Shown in pieces: positions 34,520 through 42,974 of a stretch of DNA of 64,000 nt. Made by a program: the position numbers and the translations under genes. The notes beneath the pieces are model-generated. The model had not been told where the DNA came from and made no database searches. It saw nothing but the letters and a program-made list of their open reading frames with translations. Source of the stretch: Aestuariibaculum marinum (GTDB lineage: Bacteria; Bacteroidota; Bacteroidia; Flavobacteriales; Flavobacteriaceae); contig NZ_JACVXD010000002.1 of the NCBI RefSeq assembly GCF_014596975.1, positions 248,001-312,000 on the forward strand, in the 5' to 3' direction. The stretch's first letter is position 1; each line of letters starts with the position of its first letter.

Positions 34520-36039
34520 TAGTTGATTTTCGCTACCCAAAGTCCTTTAAAATATTCTTTTTCCGAAAGTTTTTCCTTTTCAAGGAAGATATAGTAGGGG
34601 TCAGTGTCTTTTTTTATGTAAACGTAATACCAATTGTTTTCGGGGTTTATGTAGTAGTTTGTATTGTATCCTTTTTCATTTAAAAAGGTCATCCAGTTTG
34701 TAGTGTGTACTTTGTTTTTAAATACATTGGTAACCAGATAAAATCCTTTTTCTAATTCAGGAACAGAAACTCGTGTCAGCGAATTTACTTTTTTGTCAAT
34801 TTCAAGTTTTGTTTTTTCAGGTATGTCGCTTGATTTTTTAATTACTTCTTCTGTTTTAGAAAGATTATTTTCAGAGGAATTCGGATTGAACGTATTCGTG
34901 GTTGTCGTTGTAATAGAGGCGATTAGCGGACCTTGTTTTGATTCGTAATAATCGCTGCTGATTTCAGTTTGAAAAGCTATAAAAAAAGGATAGAAACGAT
35001 CGACTTTTGTTGAAAGCTGAATAGCGGTTTCCGTGCTACTTGGCTTTAATATGGAGTTGTTTTCGTTCGGTATATCTATTTTTACTAAATCGTAACCAAG
35101 TGTATTTTTACTGTTTGGGGTTCTTGAACTATTGGTTTGTAAATCGATACCGCTATTGAAAAAATTATTTTCTTCTCTATCGTTACTTTTCAGAATGGTA
35201 AAGGTTTGGGTGTCCGAATCTAAAATGCCGCAGTAATCCGATTTAATACGGGGGTCGCCATCAAGTGTTGCAATAGTTAAATTCGCTTTTATAGTATCGG
35301 TTTCAGGTGTTTTAAAATCCTTAAAATGAATGGTGACAGGTTCACTTTCTACCCCTACAAGACCATTATAGGTTGTAAAATATCTAAGGGATTCGTTTTC
35401 AGATTCGTAAATCACATAAAGTAACCAGCCGCCAGATGATCCACCTGCAATATGGCCTTGTGAAGCTTTTATATTAGCGACGGTAAATGTGCCAGATTGG
35501 TTTGATTCTTGAATTATATTAGTGATATCGGCAGAACACACATAAGGAGAGTTCGATTGAAAACGGTCTTGTTTGTAACTGTCAAAAATAATTTCACCAG
35601 TGATAGGAATATAGGTGCTGGAAGCAGGTGTTTTTAATAAAACTTCATTAATATTTTGTGCTCTTCCCCCTTTGCCTTCATATAGAGTTTCGCGACTTGA
35701 TTTTTCTTTGTTCCCAAATTCAAAAGGGTAAGTGGCACTCCAGTAGAGAGCTGCATAGGTAATTTTTGCATTTTTTTCAATAAATAAATCGGCGCTACTG
35801 GAACTAAATGTTGTGCTGTCCTGATCGATATCTACATAAACAAGACTAAAACTATCATTAATTTCGGTTGTATCGTGGTACGGGTTTTGAGCGTCAATAC
35901 TCAAAATGCTATTACCCGTAAGTGCAGAATTTCCTTTTAAATAAAATTGCTTGTTGGGATGAAATTCTAACCCAACTTGAGAAAAGATGAGGTTGCCACA
36001 AAAAAGGATTGCTATTTTTAGACAGATAAGGTGTTTCAT
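34516..36039 (-). CDS. Large secreted protein with C-terminal SPOR-like region
   Basis: 507 aa with a signal peptide (IAILFCGNLIFSQ, cleavage near residue 21). Residues 60-330 form a beta-rich region with ITYAALYWSATYPFEF and AGGSSGGWLLYVIYE, a pattern I know from N-terminal domains of large Bacteroidota surface proteins. Near residues 430-485, GFYLVTNVFKNKVHTTNWM...NPENNWYYVYIKK resembles the SPOR-like end of flavobacterial OmpA-type proteins. No type IX sorting domain is apparent. It follows trpS by 23 bp, and its start codon lies inside a 19-bp hairpin. Function unknown; envelope or peptidoglycan contact is plausible. Confidence 0.75.
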   Translation of the reverse strand: MKHLICLKIAILFCGNLIFSQVGLEFHPNKQFYLKGNSALTGNSILSIDAQNPYHDTTEINDSFSLVYVDIDQDSTTFSSSSADLFIEKNAKITYAALYWSATYPFEFGNKEKSSRETLYEGKGGRAQNINEVLLKTPASSTYIPITGEIIFDSYKQDRFQSNSPYVCSADITNIIQESNQSGTFTVANIKASQGHIAGGSSGGWLLYVIYESENESLRYFTTYNGLVGVESEPVTIHFKDFKTPETDTIKANLTIATLDGDPRIKSDYCGILDSDTQTFTILKSNDREENNFFNSGIDLQTNSSRTPNSKNTLGYDLVKIDIPNENNSILKPSSTETAIQLSTKVDRFYPFFIAFQTEISSDYYESKQGPLIASITTTTTNTFNPNSSENNLSKTEEVIKKSSDIPEKTKLEIDKKVNSLTRVSVPELEKGFYLVTNVFKNKVHTTNWMTFLNEKGYNTNYYINPENNWYYVYIKKDTDPYYIFLEKEKLSEKEYFKGLWVAKINY

Positions 36040-36056
36040 CTATCTAAAAATAGCAA
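36009..36056 (-). promoter_or_regulatory. 19-bp hairpin holding the start codon; also trpS terminator-like
   Basis: Arms 36009-36027 and 36038-36056 pair over 19 bp with one mismatch around a 10-nt loop. Read on the minus strand, the stem takes in the start codon and codons up to about 10 of the secreted-protein gene, and CCTTTTTTG follows shortly after. It sits 6 bp after the trpS stop. Confidence 0.65.
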
Positions 36057-36062
36057 TTATAT

Positions 36063-37031
36063 TTAATATCCTACTTTTTCGCGAACTTTATTTAGCACTT
36101 TATCAGCAACTTGTTTTGCTTTGTCAGCGCCTAAAGCTAAAACTTTGTCTAGTTCTTCTAAGTTGTTCATGTAATAGCTGTAGCGTTCACGCTCGGTAGC
36201 GAATTTTTCAACAATTAACTCAAATAATGCTTGTTTGGCATGGCCGTAACCATAATTACCATTTTCGTAGTTGGCTTTCATGGTTGCTATTTGGTCGTCA
36301 TTAGCTAATAAGTTGTAAAGTGCAAAACAGTTACATGTAGCCCAATCTTTAGGTTCTTCTAAAGGGGTACTATCGGTTTTAATTCCCATAATTTGCTTAC
36401 GCAGCTTCTTATCGGTTTCAAAAATATTGATGAAGTTATTGCGAGATTTACTCATTTTCTCGCCATCGGTACCAGGAATAAGCATGGTGTTTTCCTGAAT
36501 TTTTCCTTCAGGTAACACAAAAACCTCTCCCATTTTAGCATGAAAACGAGATGCTACGTCACGTGTCATTTCAATATGCTGTAACTGATCTTTTCCAACC
36601 GGTATAATTTCGGCATCGTATAATAAAATATCGGCAGCCATTAACATCGGGTAAGTAAATAATCCTGAGTTTACATCTTCTAATCGGTCGGCTTTATCTT
36701 TAAAACCGTGCGCTAAGGTTAAACGTTGATATGGAAAAAAGCAGCTTAAATACCAAGATAATTCAGTTACCTGTGGAATATCGCTTTGTCTGTAAAAAAC
36801 AGTTTTTTCGATATCAAGACCAAAGGCAAGCCAGGTTGCAGCGACAGAATAGGTGTTATAACGTAACTCTTCTGCATTTTTAATTTGCGTTAGGGTGTGC
36901 AAATTAGCGATAAATAAAAAAGAATCGTTTTCAGGTTGTTCCGCCATTTTAATAGCTGGAAGAATTGCGCCTAAAATGTTTCCTAAGTGTGGTGTTCCTG
37001 TACTTTGTATACCTGTTAATACTCTTGCCAT
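36063..37031 (-). CDS. trpS: Tryptophan-tRNA ligase
   Basis: 322 aa class I aminoacyl-tRNA synthetase charging tRNA-Trp. The HIGH-like motif is TPHLGN (His15-Asn18), the KMSKS motif is GEKMSKSRNN, and between them are PMLMAADILLYDAEIIPVGKDQLQHIE (in part: MAADILLYDA, PVGKDQ). Length is normal. Start at 37031 follows a short leader with a hairpin (37039-37058), and the mRNA end overlaps a long hairpin at the next gene. Both flanks thus carry strong secondary structure. Confidence 0.97.
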   Translation of the reverse strand: MARVLTGIQSTGTPHLGNILGAILPAIKMAEQPENDSFLFIANLHTLTQIKNAEELRYNTYSVAATWLAFGLDIEKTVFYRQSDIPQVTELSWYLSCFFPYQRLTLAHGFKDKADRLEDVNSGLFTYPMLMAADILLYDAEIIPVGKDQLQHIEMTRDVASRFHAKMGEVFVLPEGKIQENTMLIPGTDGEKMSKSRNNFINIFETDKKLRKQIMGIKTDSTPLEEPKDWATCNCFALYNLLANDDQIATMKANYENGNYGYGHAKQALFELIVEKFATERERYSYYMNNLEELDKVLALGADKAKQVADKVLNKVREKVGY

Positions 37032-37038
37032 AATTGTT

Positions 37039-37058
37039 ATTTCCGCTGTGGCGGAAAT
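37039..37058 (-). promoter_or_regulatory. Hairpin in the trpS leader
   Basis: ATTTCCGC and GCGGAAAT form a perfect 8-bp stem with a 4-nt loop, ending 8 nt before the trpS start codon on the mRNA. It is GC-richer than its surroundings and could limit ribosome access or be a small interspersed repeat. Confidence 0.55.
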
Positions 37059-37079
37059 GCTTTAAATTAAACGAAAGAG

Positions 37080-37087
37080 CAAATGTA
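37080..37087 (-). promoter_or_regulatory. -7 box of trpS
   Basis: On the minus strand TACATTTG, a full match to TAnnTTTG. The predicted leader of about 43 nt consists largely of the hairpin at 37039-37058. Confidence 0.5.
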
Positions 37088-37229
37088 ATTATACTTGACA
37101 ACATAAAAAAGCAATTATAAAACGCCCTTTAAGCTTAACGGAAATATTATCTGATTTTTAACTAAACTGAAACCCAATTGTTAATTTTTTAAAATTCGAC
37201 CGACATTAAATAGAATCAATTTAATAGTC

Positions 37230-37237
37230 TATTTTTG
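37230..37237 (+). promoter_or_regulatory. -7 box that would give a leaderless plsC-like mRNA
   Basis: TATTTTTG, a full TAnnTTTG match, ends 5 bp before the ATG at 37243, so transcription would begin at about the start codon. Confidence 0.45.
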
Positions 37238-37242
37238 TTTTT

Positions 37243-37977
37243 ATGAGAGTCTTTAAATATCTGTTCTGGATTTTATACCGCATTTGGTTTTATGTGCTTG
37301 TAGCGTTACCAATTGTATTGTTATTTCCTTTGCTATTACTCTCTATTTTAAAGGAAAAATGGTATCCGTTTTTCTTTAAGCTGGCTCGTATCTGGGCTAA
37401 GTTTATATTGATAGGTATGGGCTTTTATTTTAAGATTGAACGGGAACAAACCCCCGAATATGGTAAAAGCTATATGTTAATCGCCAACCATACCTCTATG
37501 GCAGATATAATGCTCATGCTGGTAACGGTTAGTAATCCGTTTGTATTTGTTGGTAAGAAAGAGTTGGCTAATATTCCGTTATTTGGTTTTTTCTATAAGC
37601 GTACCTGTATTTTGGTAGATCGAAATTCGGCAAAAAGCAGACAGGCCGTTTTTTTAAGAGCACAACGCCGATTGAAATCTGGATTAAGTATCTGTATATT
37701 TCCTGAAGGCGGCGTGCCGGAGGAAGATATTCTATTAGACGATTTTAAAGATGGTGCATTTCGTTTGGCGATTAACCACGATATCCCAGTGGTGCCCATT
37801 ACCTTTGCCGATAATAAAAAGCGCTTTTCCTATACTTTTTTTAGCGGTGGTCCTGGTATAATGCGTGTGAAGATACATAGTTTTTTACCAACAGAACACT
37901 TGCAGGTTGAACATACCAAAACGCTTAATGAAACATCAAGATCTATAATTCTTAATCAGCTTAAAAACTTCGGATAG
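37243..37977 (+). CDS. plsC: 1-acyl-sn-glycerol-3-phosphate acyltransferase
   Basis: 244 aa. Adds the second acyl chain to lysophosphatidic acid, making phosphatidate at the inner membrane. A hydrophobic N-terminus (about residues 13-35) is followed by the catalytic NHTSMAD motif (HX4D, His83-Asp88), the KRTCILVDR strand and the FPEGG motif that binds the phosphate, then a V-P-I-T strand. The 244 aa size is normal. Other PlsC-like proteins transfer acyl groups to ornithine or glycine lipids, so the acceptor is not certain. It is a single gene ended by a hairpin. Confidence 0.88.
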   Translation: MRVFKYLFWILYRIWFYVLVALPIVLLFPLLLLSILKEKWYPFFFKLARIWAKFILIGMGFYFKIEREQTPEYGKSYMLIANHTSMADIMLMLVTVSNPFVFVGKKELANIPLFGFFYKRTCILVDRNSAKSRQAVFLRAQRRLKSGLSICIFPEGGVPEEDILLDDFKDGAFRLAINHDIPVVPITFADNKKRFSYTFFSGGPGIMRVKIHSFLPTEHLQVEHTKTLNETSRSIILNQLKNFG

Positions 37978-37997
37978 AGGGTTAGAATATAAAAGTA

Positions 37998-38027
37998 AAA
38001 GGCTGCTCTGGGCACGGAGCAGCCTTT
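37998..38027. terminator. Terminator between plsC and the outer-membrane barrel gene
   Basis: AAAGGCTGCTC (37998-38008) and GAGCAGCCTTT (38017-38027) form a perfect 11-bp stem with an 8-nt loop. T-tracts are short on both sides. Confidence 0.7.
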
Positions 38028-38082
38028 GTATGATATTGATTTAGGGCACAATAAAATCAATATCCAGATCTAACCAAAAAAT

Positions 38083-39495
38083 CTAAAATTTAATCGAGAA
38101 TCCGCTGTAAACCCCAATAAAATAAGGTTTAAAGTCTCCCGACGTGTTTTCGAATGTGTTAATCTGGTACTTAAACATAGGTTCTAAGTTCAGGTCTAAT
38201 TTTTTAGTGACTTTATAATTTAAGCCCAATCCGAAATTGGCACTGTAGCTTACGTTGTTAATATTAATGGCTTCACCGATATAGGTTCTTGAACCATTAA
38301 CGGGTTGCGAGTAAACTTCATTGTTGTTTAAAAATAATGAGCTAAATCCGCCAATAACATTAATACCTAATTTCTTATTGGTAATGGCGTACTCTATTTC
38401 TAAAGGAACTTCAATAAACCCGAAAGATTGGTTTAAAGATGTGTTGAAACTTTTAAAGGTTTCGGGGGCTTTATTAGCATCAGCAATATTGTTAGAACTA
38501 ATAACAGCAAGGCTACTTTCTTTAGAACCGCTTGAGCTTACATTTTTTAACATTCTTGAGCTGCTGCTAAAGGCAGTAGATTCGTAAACGACAACATCGT
38601 TAGTGTTGTAGCCTAGATTAACACGGTTAATTCCAGAACGAATACGTACTTTTTTATTAATGGCATAGCTGGCGTTTATACCGTAGCTCATATTAACTTC
38701 TCCGGTCTTCGAGTTTTTTACAAATTGTTGATCTAATGAAGAGCCTTCCCCTAAAGAGTTGAAGTAAACAGGAGCGACATTAGGCGTAATAGTCCAGCGG
38801 TTTGGTTTACTTTTATTATCTGCAATAGCATTGTTGTTTTTAATAGCCTCTTCAATAGATAAGTTATCTTTTTGTTCTTTTTGAATACTAGTACTGGCAA
38901 TTGTGGTTTCTGTTTTTGGTTCATTTGGGTTTTCAGTGTTGCCAGGGATTTCAGATTTCGAAATTTCAATTTTATCGGAAACAGAACTATTTGCGATTAT
39001 AGTATTATTGTTGTTTTCGGTATGGTTTTTAGCGATAGTATTTTTAGCTGAGTTAATACTGGCTTTTGAATTTTTATTTTTTGGAACAGAATTTTTCGTG
39101 AAAGTAACAGAAGGCTTGCTGTTTTGTTGAACAGGAGTTGTTATTTCCGATGGATTTTCATTCAACTGCTCTTCAGGATTTATTGTTTCATTGTTTTCTG
39201 AAGCGATAGCATTTTCATCGTTGTTTGAAGATTCCAAAGTAGAATTTGTGTTCACAATTGTTGGGACATCAACAGGCGTGGTGTTGTTATTGTTAAAAAA
39301 TAGATTACCTAAAGTCAGTAACAGCAGTAATGCAGCTGCTACACCGCCATAGCGCCACCAGATAGGAATGACTCTTTTCTTTTTCTTGTTACCAAGTTGA
39401 GCCTCAATATTGTTCCAAACAGCACCGTTGGGAGTCGCTTCAAAGTCTTTAAAGCGCTCCTGAAACAGGCGGTCTATATGTTTTTTATCACTCAT
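38083..39495 (-). CDS. Membrane-anchored N-terminus joined to an outer-membrane beta-barrel-like domain
   Basis: 470 aa. The N-terminal 40 residues (HIDRLFQERFKDFEATPNGAVWNNIEAQL) are charged and resemble the start of anti-sigma-like proteins. A membrane helix follows (about 44-66). Then comes a long linker rich in Asn, Ser and Thr (about 70-215). The C-terminal half (from 230) has the alternating strands of an outer-membrane barrel (YGINASYAINKKVRIRSGINRV, ending FIGVYSGFSIKF with the terminal Phe). It lies 2 bp after the ECF sigma gene, so it may sense envelope state and hold the sigma factor. That role is inference. Confidence 0.8.
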   Translation of the reverse strand: MSDKKHIDRLFQERFKDFEATPNGAVWNNIEAQLGNKKKKRVIPIWWRYGGVAAALLLLLTLGNLFFNNNNTTPVDVPTIVNTNSTLESSNNDENAIASENNETINPEEQLNENPSEITTPVQQNSKPSVTFTKNSVPKNKNSKASINSAKNTIAKNHTENNNNTIIANSSVSDKIEISKSEIPGNTENPNEPKTETTIASTSIQKEQKDNLSIEEAIKNNNAIADNKSKPNRWTITPNVAPVYFNSLGEGSSLDQQFVKNSKTGEVNMSYGINASYAINKKVRIRSGINRVNLGYNTNDVVVYESTAFSSSSRMLKNVSSSGSKESSLAVISSNNIADANKAPETFKSFNTSLNQSFGFIEVPLEIEYAITNKKLGINVIGGFSSLFLNNNEVYSQPVNGSRTYIGEAININNVSYSANFGLGLNYKVTKKLDLNLEPMFKYQINTFENTSGDFKPYFIGVYSGFSIKF

Positions 39496-39497
39496 TA

Positions 39498-40040
39498 TTA
39501 TAATGATTGTAAATTTTGTGATGCCAGATATACTTCTATAGTTTGCTTTAAAATCTGTCTGGCACGGGCCAAATTAGATTTAGAAGTTCCTACATTTATA
39601 TCGAGCATGTCTGCTATATCTTTATGCGAATACCCATCAAGTACGTAAAGGTTAAAAACCAGTCGGTATCTATCGGGTAATTCCTGAATGATCTGCAATA
39701 GATAGTCGATGGATATACGATCATCATCAATATCTATGTCTACATCATCAATATTCTCATCGTAAGCAATTTCAAAAACTTTTTCTTTTCGATATTGCTG
39801 CAATACGGTATTCACGGTGATGCGTTTTAACCAACCTTCAAACGATCCTTTGTTTTCGTACTGTCTAATTTTTTTAAAGATGGTTAAAAAAGCATCCTGT
39901 AAATTATCTTCGGCTTCCGTGTAATTACGCGAGTATTTTAAGCACAAAGCAAACAACTTACCCGAAAAGAGGGTGTATAGTTCGCTTTGTGCTTTAATGT
40001 TGTTGTTCTTACACTTTTCTATGAGTTGACTTAAACTCAA
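39498..40040 (-). CDS. RNA polymerase sigma factor, ECF subfamily
   Basis: 180 aa with a TTG start. Region 2 (residues about 25-90) has LCLKYSRNYTEAEDNLQDAFLTIFKKI, typical for promoter -10 recognition and core binding. Region 4 (from about 120) has LPDRYRLVFNLYVLDGYSHKDIADMLDINVGTSKSNLARARQIL (in part: DGYSHKDIADML, GTSKSNLARAR), the helix-turn-helix for the -35 site. Regions 1.1 and 3 are absent, as in ECF factors. It is the middle gene of three on the minus strand: unknown lipoprotein, sigma factor, barrel protein. Confidence 0.94.
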   Translation of the reverse strand: MSLSQLIEKCKNNNIKAQSELYTLFSGKLFALCLKYSRNYTEAEDNLQDAFLTIFKKIRQYENKGSFEGWLKRITVNTVLQQYRKEKVFEIAYDENIDDVDIDIDDDRISIDYLLQIIQELPDRYRLVFNLYVLDGYSHKDIADMLDINVGTSKSNLARARQILKQTIEVYLASQNLQSL

Positions 40041-40070
40041 ATTCGCCGAATTAGTTTATACTTACTTAGT

Positions 40071-40481
40071 TTATTCCACTACCGGAACTTCAATGGTTAA
40101 ATATAAGTCTTCTCCATTTTCATCTTCACCCTGCCAAAATTTAAACACATAAGAACCATTGCTTGTCACGATAAAGTTAAAGGTAACATCTTCTTCAAAT
40201 TCTACCAAAGGTTGACAATTATTATTGTCGTAAACCGTCATGATAGGTGCTACTGTTCTTTGGTTGTTGTCTTTAGCATAGTACAAGTTTCTGTAAACAT
40301 AGCAAGACGAAGGTTTTTCGTAACTCACCGTAATCGGGTAAGTTTCTCCCATAACAAACTCTTCCGGGATGTTTACACTTTTTACGGGTAGAATCTCAAA
40401 GTAATAGTTGTCGTAATCATCATCGGTGTTACACGACACAAAGAGTAATAAGCTTAAACTAAATAATAGTAACTTTTTCAT
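40071..40481 (-). CDS. Unknown lipoprotein upstream of the ECF sigma gene
   Basis: 136 aa with lipobox LFVSC (Cys17) followed by an acidic NTDDDYDN tether, typical of Bacteroidota surface lipoproteins. The mature part is a beta-rich domain of about 110 residues with two Cys in its middle third (SSCYVYRNL and NNNCQPLVEF) that could form a disulfide. No family recognised. It lies 30 bp before the sigma factor gene and may be part of the same envelope-stress unit. Confidence 0.78.
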   Translation of the reverse strand: MKKLLLFSLSLLLFVSCNTDDDYDNYYFEILPVKSVNIPEEFVMGETYPITVSYEKPSSCYVYRNLYYAKDNNQRTVAPIMTVYDNNNCQPLVEFEEDVTFNFIVTSNGSYVFKFWQGEDENGEDLYLTIEVPVVE

Positions 40482-40560
40482 AATAAATTAAATAACTTTT
40501 CTTTTTATGCTTTTTGTTACTAAGATGCGTAGCGGCTTAAAAGGTTGCGTCTAGAAATAA

Positions 40561-40587
40561 AAAAATCCCGATAAAATCGGGATTTTT
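40561..40587. terminator. Terminator of recA
   Basis: AAAAATCCCGAT (40561-40572) and ATCGGGATTTTT (40576-40587) form a perfect 12-bp stem with a 3-nt loop, flanked by A and T runs. It starts 4 bp after the recA stop on the minus strand and could work both ways. Confidence 0.85.
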
Positions 40588-40591
40588 TTAT

Positions 40592-41605
40592 TTATTCATC
40601 TTCTGACGCTGCTTTGGCAACAGCTCTTACTTTCGCTTCGAGCTCTTCCATGAGTTCAGGATTGTCTTTTATAAGTGTTTTAACGGCATCTCGACCTTGA
40701 CCAAGTTTCGTGTCTTCGTAGCTAAACCAAGAACCACTTTTCTTAACGATTTCGTTTTCTACAGCGATATCTAAAATTTCCCCTACTTTACTTACACCTT
40801 CCCCATACATAATGTCGAATTCGGCAGTTTTAAAAGGAGGTGCTACTTTGTTTTTAACCACTTTTACACGAGTCTTGTTTCCGGCAACATCACCGTTGGT
40901 CTCTTTAATTTGTGTTGAACGACGGATATCTAAACGCACAGAAGCGTAGAATTTTAAAGCGTTACCACCAGTAGTTGTTTCTGGGTTACCAAACATAACT
41001 CCAATTTTTTCACGTAACTGGTTAATGAAAATAACAGTACAGTTTGTTTTGCTGATTGAAGCTGTAAGTTTTCTTAACGCCTGAGACATTAAACGGGCGT
41101 GTAACCCCATTTTAGAATCTCCCATTTCACCTTCAATCTCACTTTTAGGCGTTAAAGCAGCAACCGAATCGATTACTACAATATCAATAGCTCCCGAACG
41201 GATTAAGTTATCGGCGATTTCTAAAGCCTGCTCACCGTTATCTGGTTGCGATATGATTAAGTTTTCTAAATCGACACCTAATTTTTCAGCATAAAATCTA
41301 TCGAAGGCATGCTCGGCATCAATAAAAGCCGCAATACCACCCGCTTTTTGAGCTTCGGCAATAGCATGTAATGTAAGGGTTGTTTTACCCGAAGATTCTG
41401 GTCCGTAAATTTCAATGATACGTCCGCGAGGATAACCTCCAACACCTAAAGCAATATCTAAGCCTAATGAACCCGACGGGATAGCATCAACATCTACAAC
41501 TGCTTGATCGCTCATTTTCATTACAGTACCTTTTCCGTAGGCCTTATCTAATTTGTCTAGTGTAAGTTTTAGCGCTTTTAATTTCGCTTCTTTTTCGTTG
41601 CTCAT
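40592..41605 (-). CDS. recA: Recombinase RecA
   Basis: 337 aa. Forms the ATP-dependent filament on single-stranded DNA for homologous recombination, and triggers LexA cleavage. Walker [10 protein letters not shown] (near residue 67), Walker [11 protein letters not shown]1 loop [14 protein letters not shown], and the L2 region [26 protein letters not shown] (in part: [23 protein letters not shown]). The acidic C-terminal tail ASEDE is present. The 288-bp upstream region to trhO shows no clear TAnnTTTG box for recA; a near match (TATTTTAG on the minus strand) lies about 40 bp upstream. Confidence 0.98.
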   Translation of the reverse strand: MSNEKEAKLKALKLTLDKLDKAYGKGTVMKMSDQAVVDVDAIPSGSLGLDIALGVGGYPRGRIIEIYGPESSGKTTLTLHAIAEAQKAGGIAAFIDAEHAFDRFYAEKLGVDLENLIISQPDNGEQALEIADNLIRSGAIDIVVIDSVAALTPKSEIEGEMGDSKMGLHARLMSQALRKLTASISKTNCTVIFINQLREKIGVMFGNPETTTGGNALKFYASVRLDIRRSTQIKETNGDVAGNKTRVKVVKNKVAPPFKTAEFDIMYGEGVSKVGEILDIAVENEIVKKSGSWFSYEDTKLGQGRDAVKTLIKDNPELMEELEAKVRAVAKAASEDE

Positions 41606-41786
41606 TTCCTAATCTATTTTTATCTGAAATTGTATGCTAAAATACTATAACTTTTATCATCTTACAATTTTATGACGCAACCTTTTTGAACATTTTGCAT
41701 CTAGTAGAAAACTAGGGAAATTATTGCTATGAAATTTACCTATGAAACATTTTAAGTAGACTAACTCGAAATGATTTTAAAAGCGC

Positions 41787-41815
41787 TCCATACTGCATGT
41801 GGGCGCTTTTTTCAT
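41787..41815 (+). terminator. Orphan terminator in the recA-trhO divergent region
   Basis: AAAAGCGC...CAT and ATG...GCGCTTTT form an imperfect stem whose outer 8 bp are perfect, followed by TT. It lies between two divergent genes, where no annotated transcript should end, so it hints at a small RNA or antisense transcript. The rest of the 41606-41893 gap holds no ORF I would call. Confidence 0.5.
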
Positions 41816-41819
41816 GTTG

Positions 41820-41850
41820 TTGGGTGTTGTGTTTAAATTGTTTACCTTTG
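41820..41850 (+). promoter_or_regulatory. Promoter of trhO
   Basis: TTG at 41820-41822, 20 bp, then TACCTTTG at 41843-41850, a full Bacteroidota promoter. The ATG at 41894 follows after 43 bp. Confidence 0.65.
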
Positions 41851-41893
41851 CGGCATTAAAATATAATCTTTAACCTTAAAACATTAGTATAGC

Positions 41894-42967
41894 ATGCAAC
41901 TGTACAATAAATTAAGTGCTAAAGAGAGAGCAGAATTAATCGATCAGGCAGGGAAAAATCGATTAACGCTTTCTTTTTACCAATACGCGAAAATTCAAAA
42001 TCCTCAAGAATTTAGAGATCAGTTATTTATTGTCTGGGACAAATTAGACGTCTTGGGTAGAATTTATGTGGCTCATGAAGGCATTAATGGGCAATTATCG
42101 TTGCCAGCCGATCGTTTCAATGAGTTTAAGACACATTTAGATACGATTGATTTCTTAAAAGACATTCGATTAAATGTAGCAGTAGAGCAAGACAATAAAT
42201 CGTTCTTAAAACTGAAAGTTAAAGTACGTGAAAAAATTGTTGCCGACGGATTAAACGATGAAACCTTCGACGTAACAAACAAAGGGGTTCATTTAAAAGC
42301 GGAAGATTTCAATAGATTTATTGAAGACGAGAATACCGTATTGGTTGATATGCGTAACCATTACGAGAGTGAGATAGGTCATTTTAAAAATGCCGTGACA
42401 CCAGATGTGGATACATTTAGAGAATCGTTAGATATTATTGAAGACGATTTAAAGGAGCATAAAGAAGATAAAAATCTGGTAATGTACTGTACCGGAGGTA
42501 TTCGTTGTGAAAAGGCGAGTGCTTACTTTAAACATAAAGGGTTTAAAAATGTATTTCAGCTTGAAGGCGGTATTATAGAATATACCCGTCAGGTAAAAGA
42601 ACAAAACTTAGAAAATAAGTTTTTAGGCCAGAATTTCGTGTTCGACGAGCGTCGTGCCGAACGTATTAGCGACGATGTTATTGCTAATTGTCACCAGTGT
42701 GGCGAGCCGTTCGATTTACATACTAATTGTGCAAATGATGCCTGTCATTTATTGTTTATTCAATGCCCAAAATGTCAGGAAGAAATGGAAAACTGTTGTT
42801 CTACGGCTTGTATGGAGATTAACAGATTACCATACGAAGAGCAAAAGGCATTACGTAAAGGACAAGGTAATAGTAATGACATTTTTAAAAAAGGTCGCGC
42901 CGACCACTTGCCTTACAAAAAGGATTTAAGAAACATTTTCGATCATTTTAAACAAGAAGAAGCTTAG
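41894..42967 (+). CDS. trhO: tRNA uridine-34 hydroxylase TrhO
   Basis: 357 aa. Oxygen-dependent hydroxylation of U34 in tRNA to 5-hydroxyuridine. An N-terminal acylphosphatase-like domain (about 1-115, GQLSLPADRFNEFKTHLD) precedes a rhodanese domain with the active-site loop YCTGGIRCEKAS (Cys199, Cys205). A C-terminal Cys-rich region (CHQCGEPFDLHTNCANDACH, then CCSTACM) looks like a metal-binding tail. It was formerly known as YceA or UPF0176. The trhP gene starts 7 bp later, so two enzymes for the same modification are joined in one operon. Confidence 0.95.
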   Translation: MQLYNKLSAKERAELIDQAGKNRLTLSFYQYAKIQNPQEFRDQLFIVWDKLDVLGRIYVAHEGINGQLSLPADRFNEFKTHLDTIDFLKDIRLNVAVEQDNKSFLKLKVKVREKIVADGLNDETFDVTNKGVHLKAEDFNRFIEDENTVLVDMRNHYESEIGHFKNAVTPDVDTFRESLDIIEDDLKEHKEDKNLVMYCTGGIRCEKASAYFKHKGFKNVFQLEGGIIEYTRQVKEQNLENKFLGQNFVFDERRAERISDDVIANCHQCGEPFDLHTNCANDACHLLFIQCPKCQEEMENCCSTACMEINRLPYEEQKALRKGQGNSNDIFKKGRADHLPYKKDLRNIFDHFKQEEA

Positions 42968-42974
42968 TTGAGTT

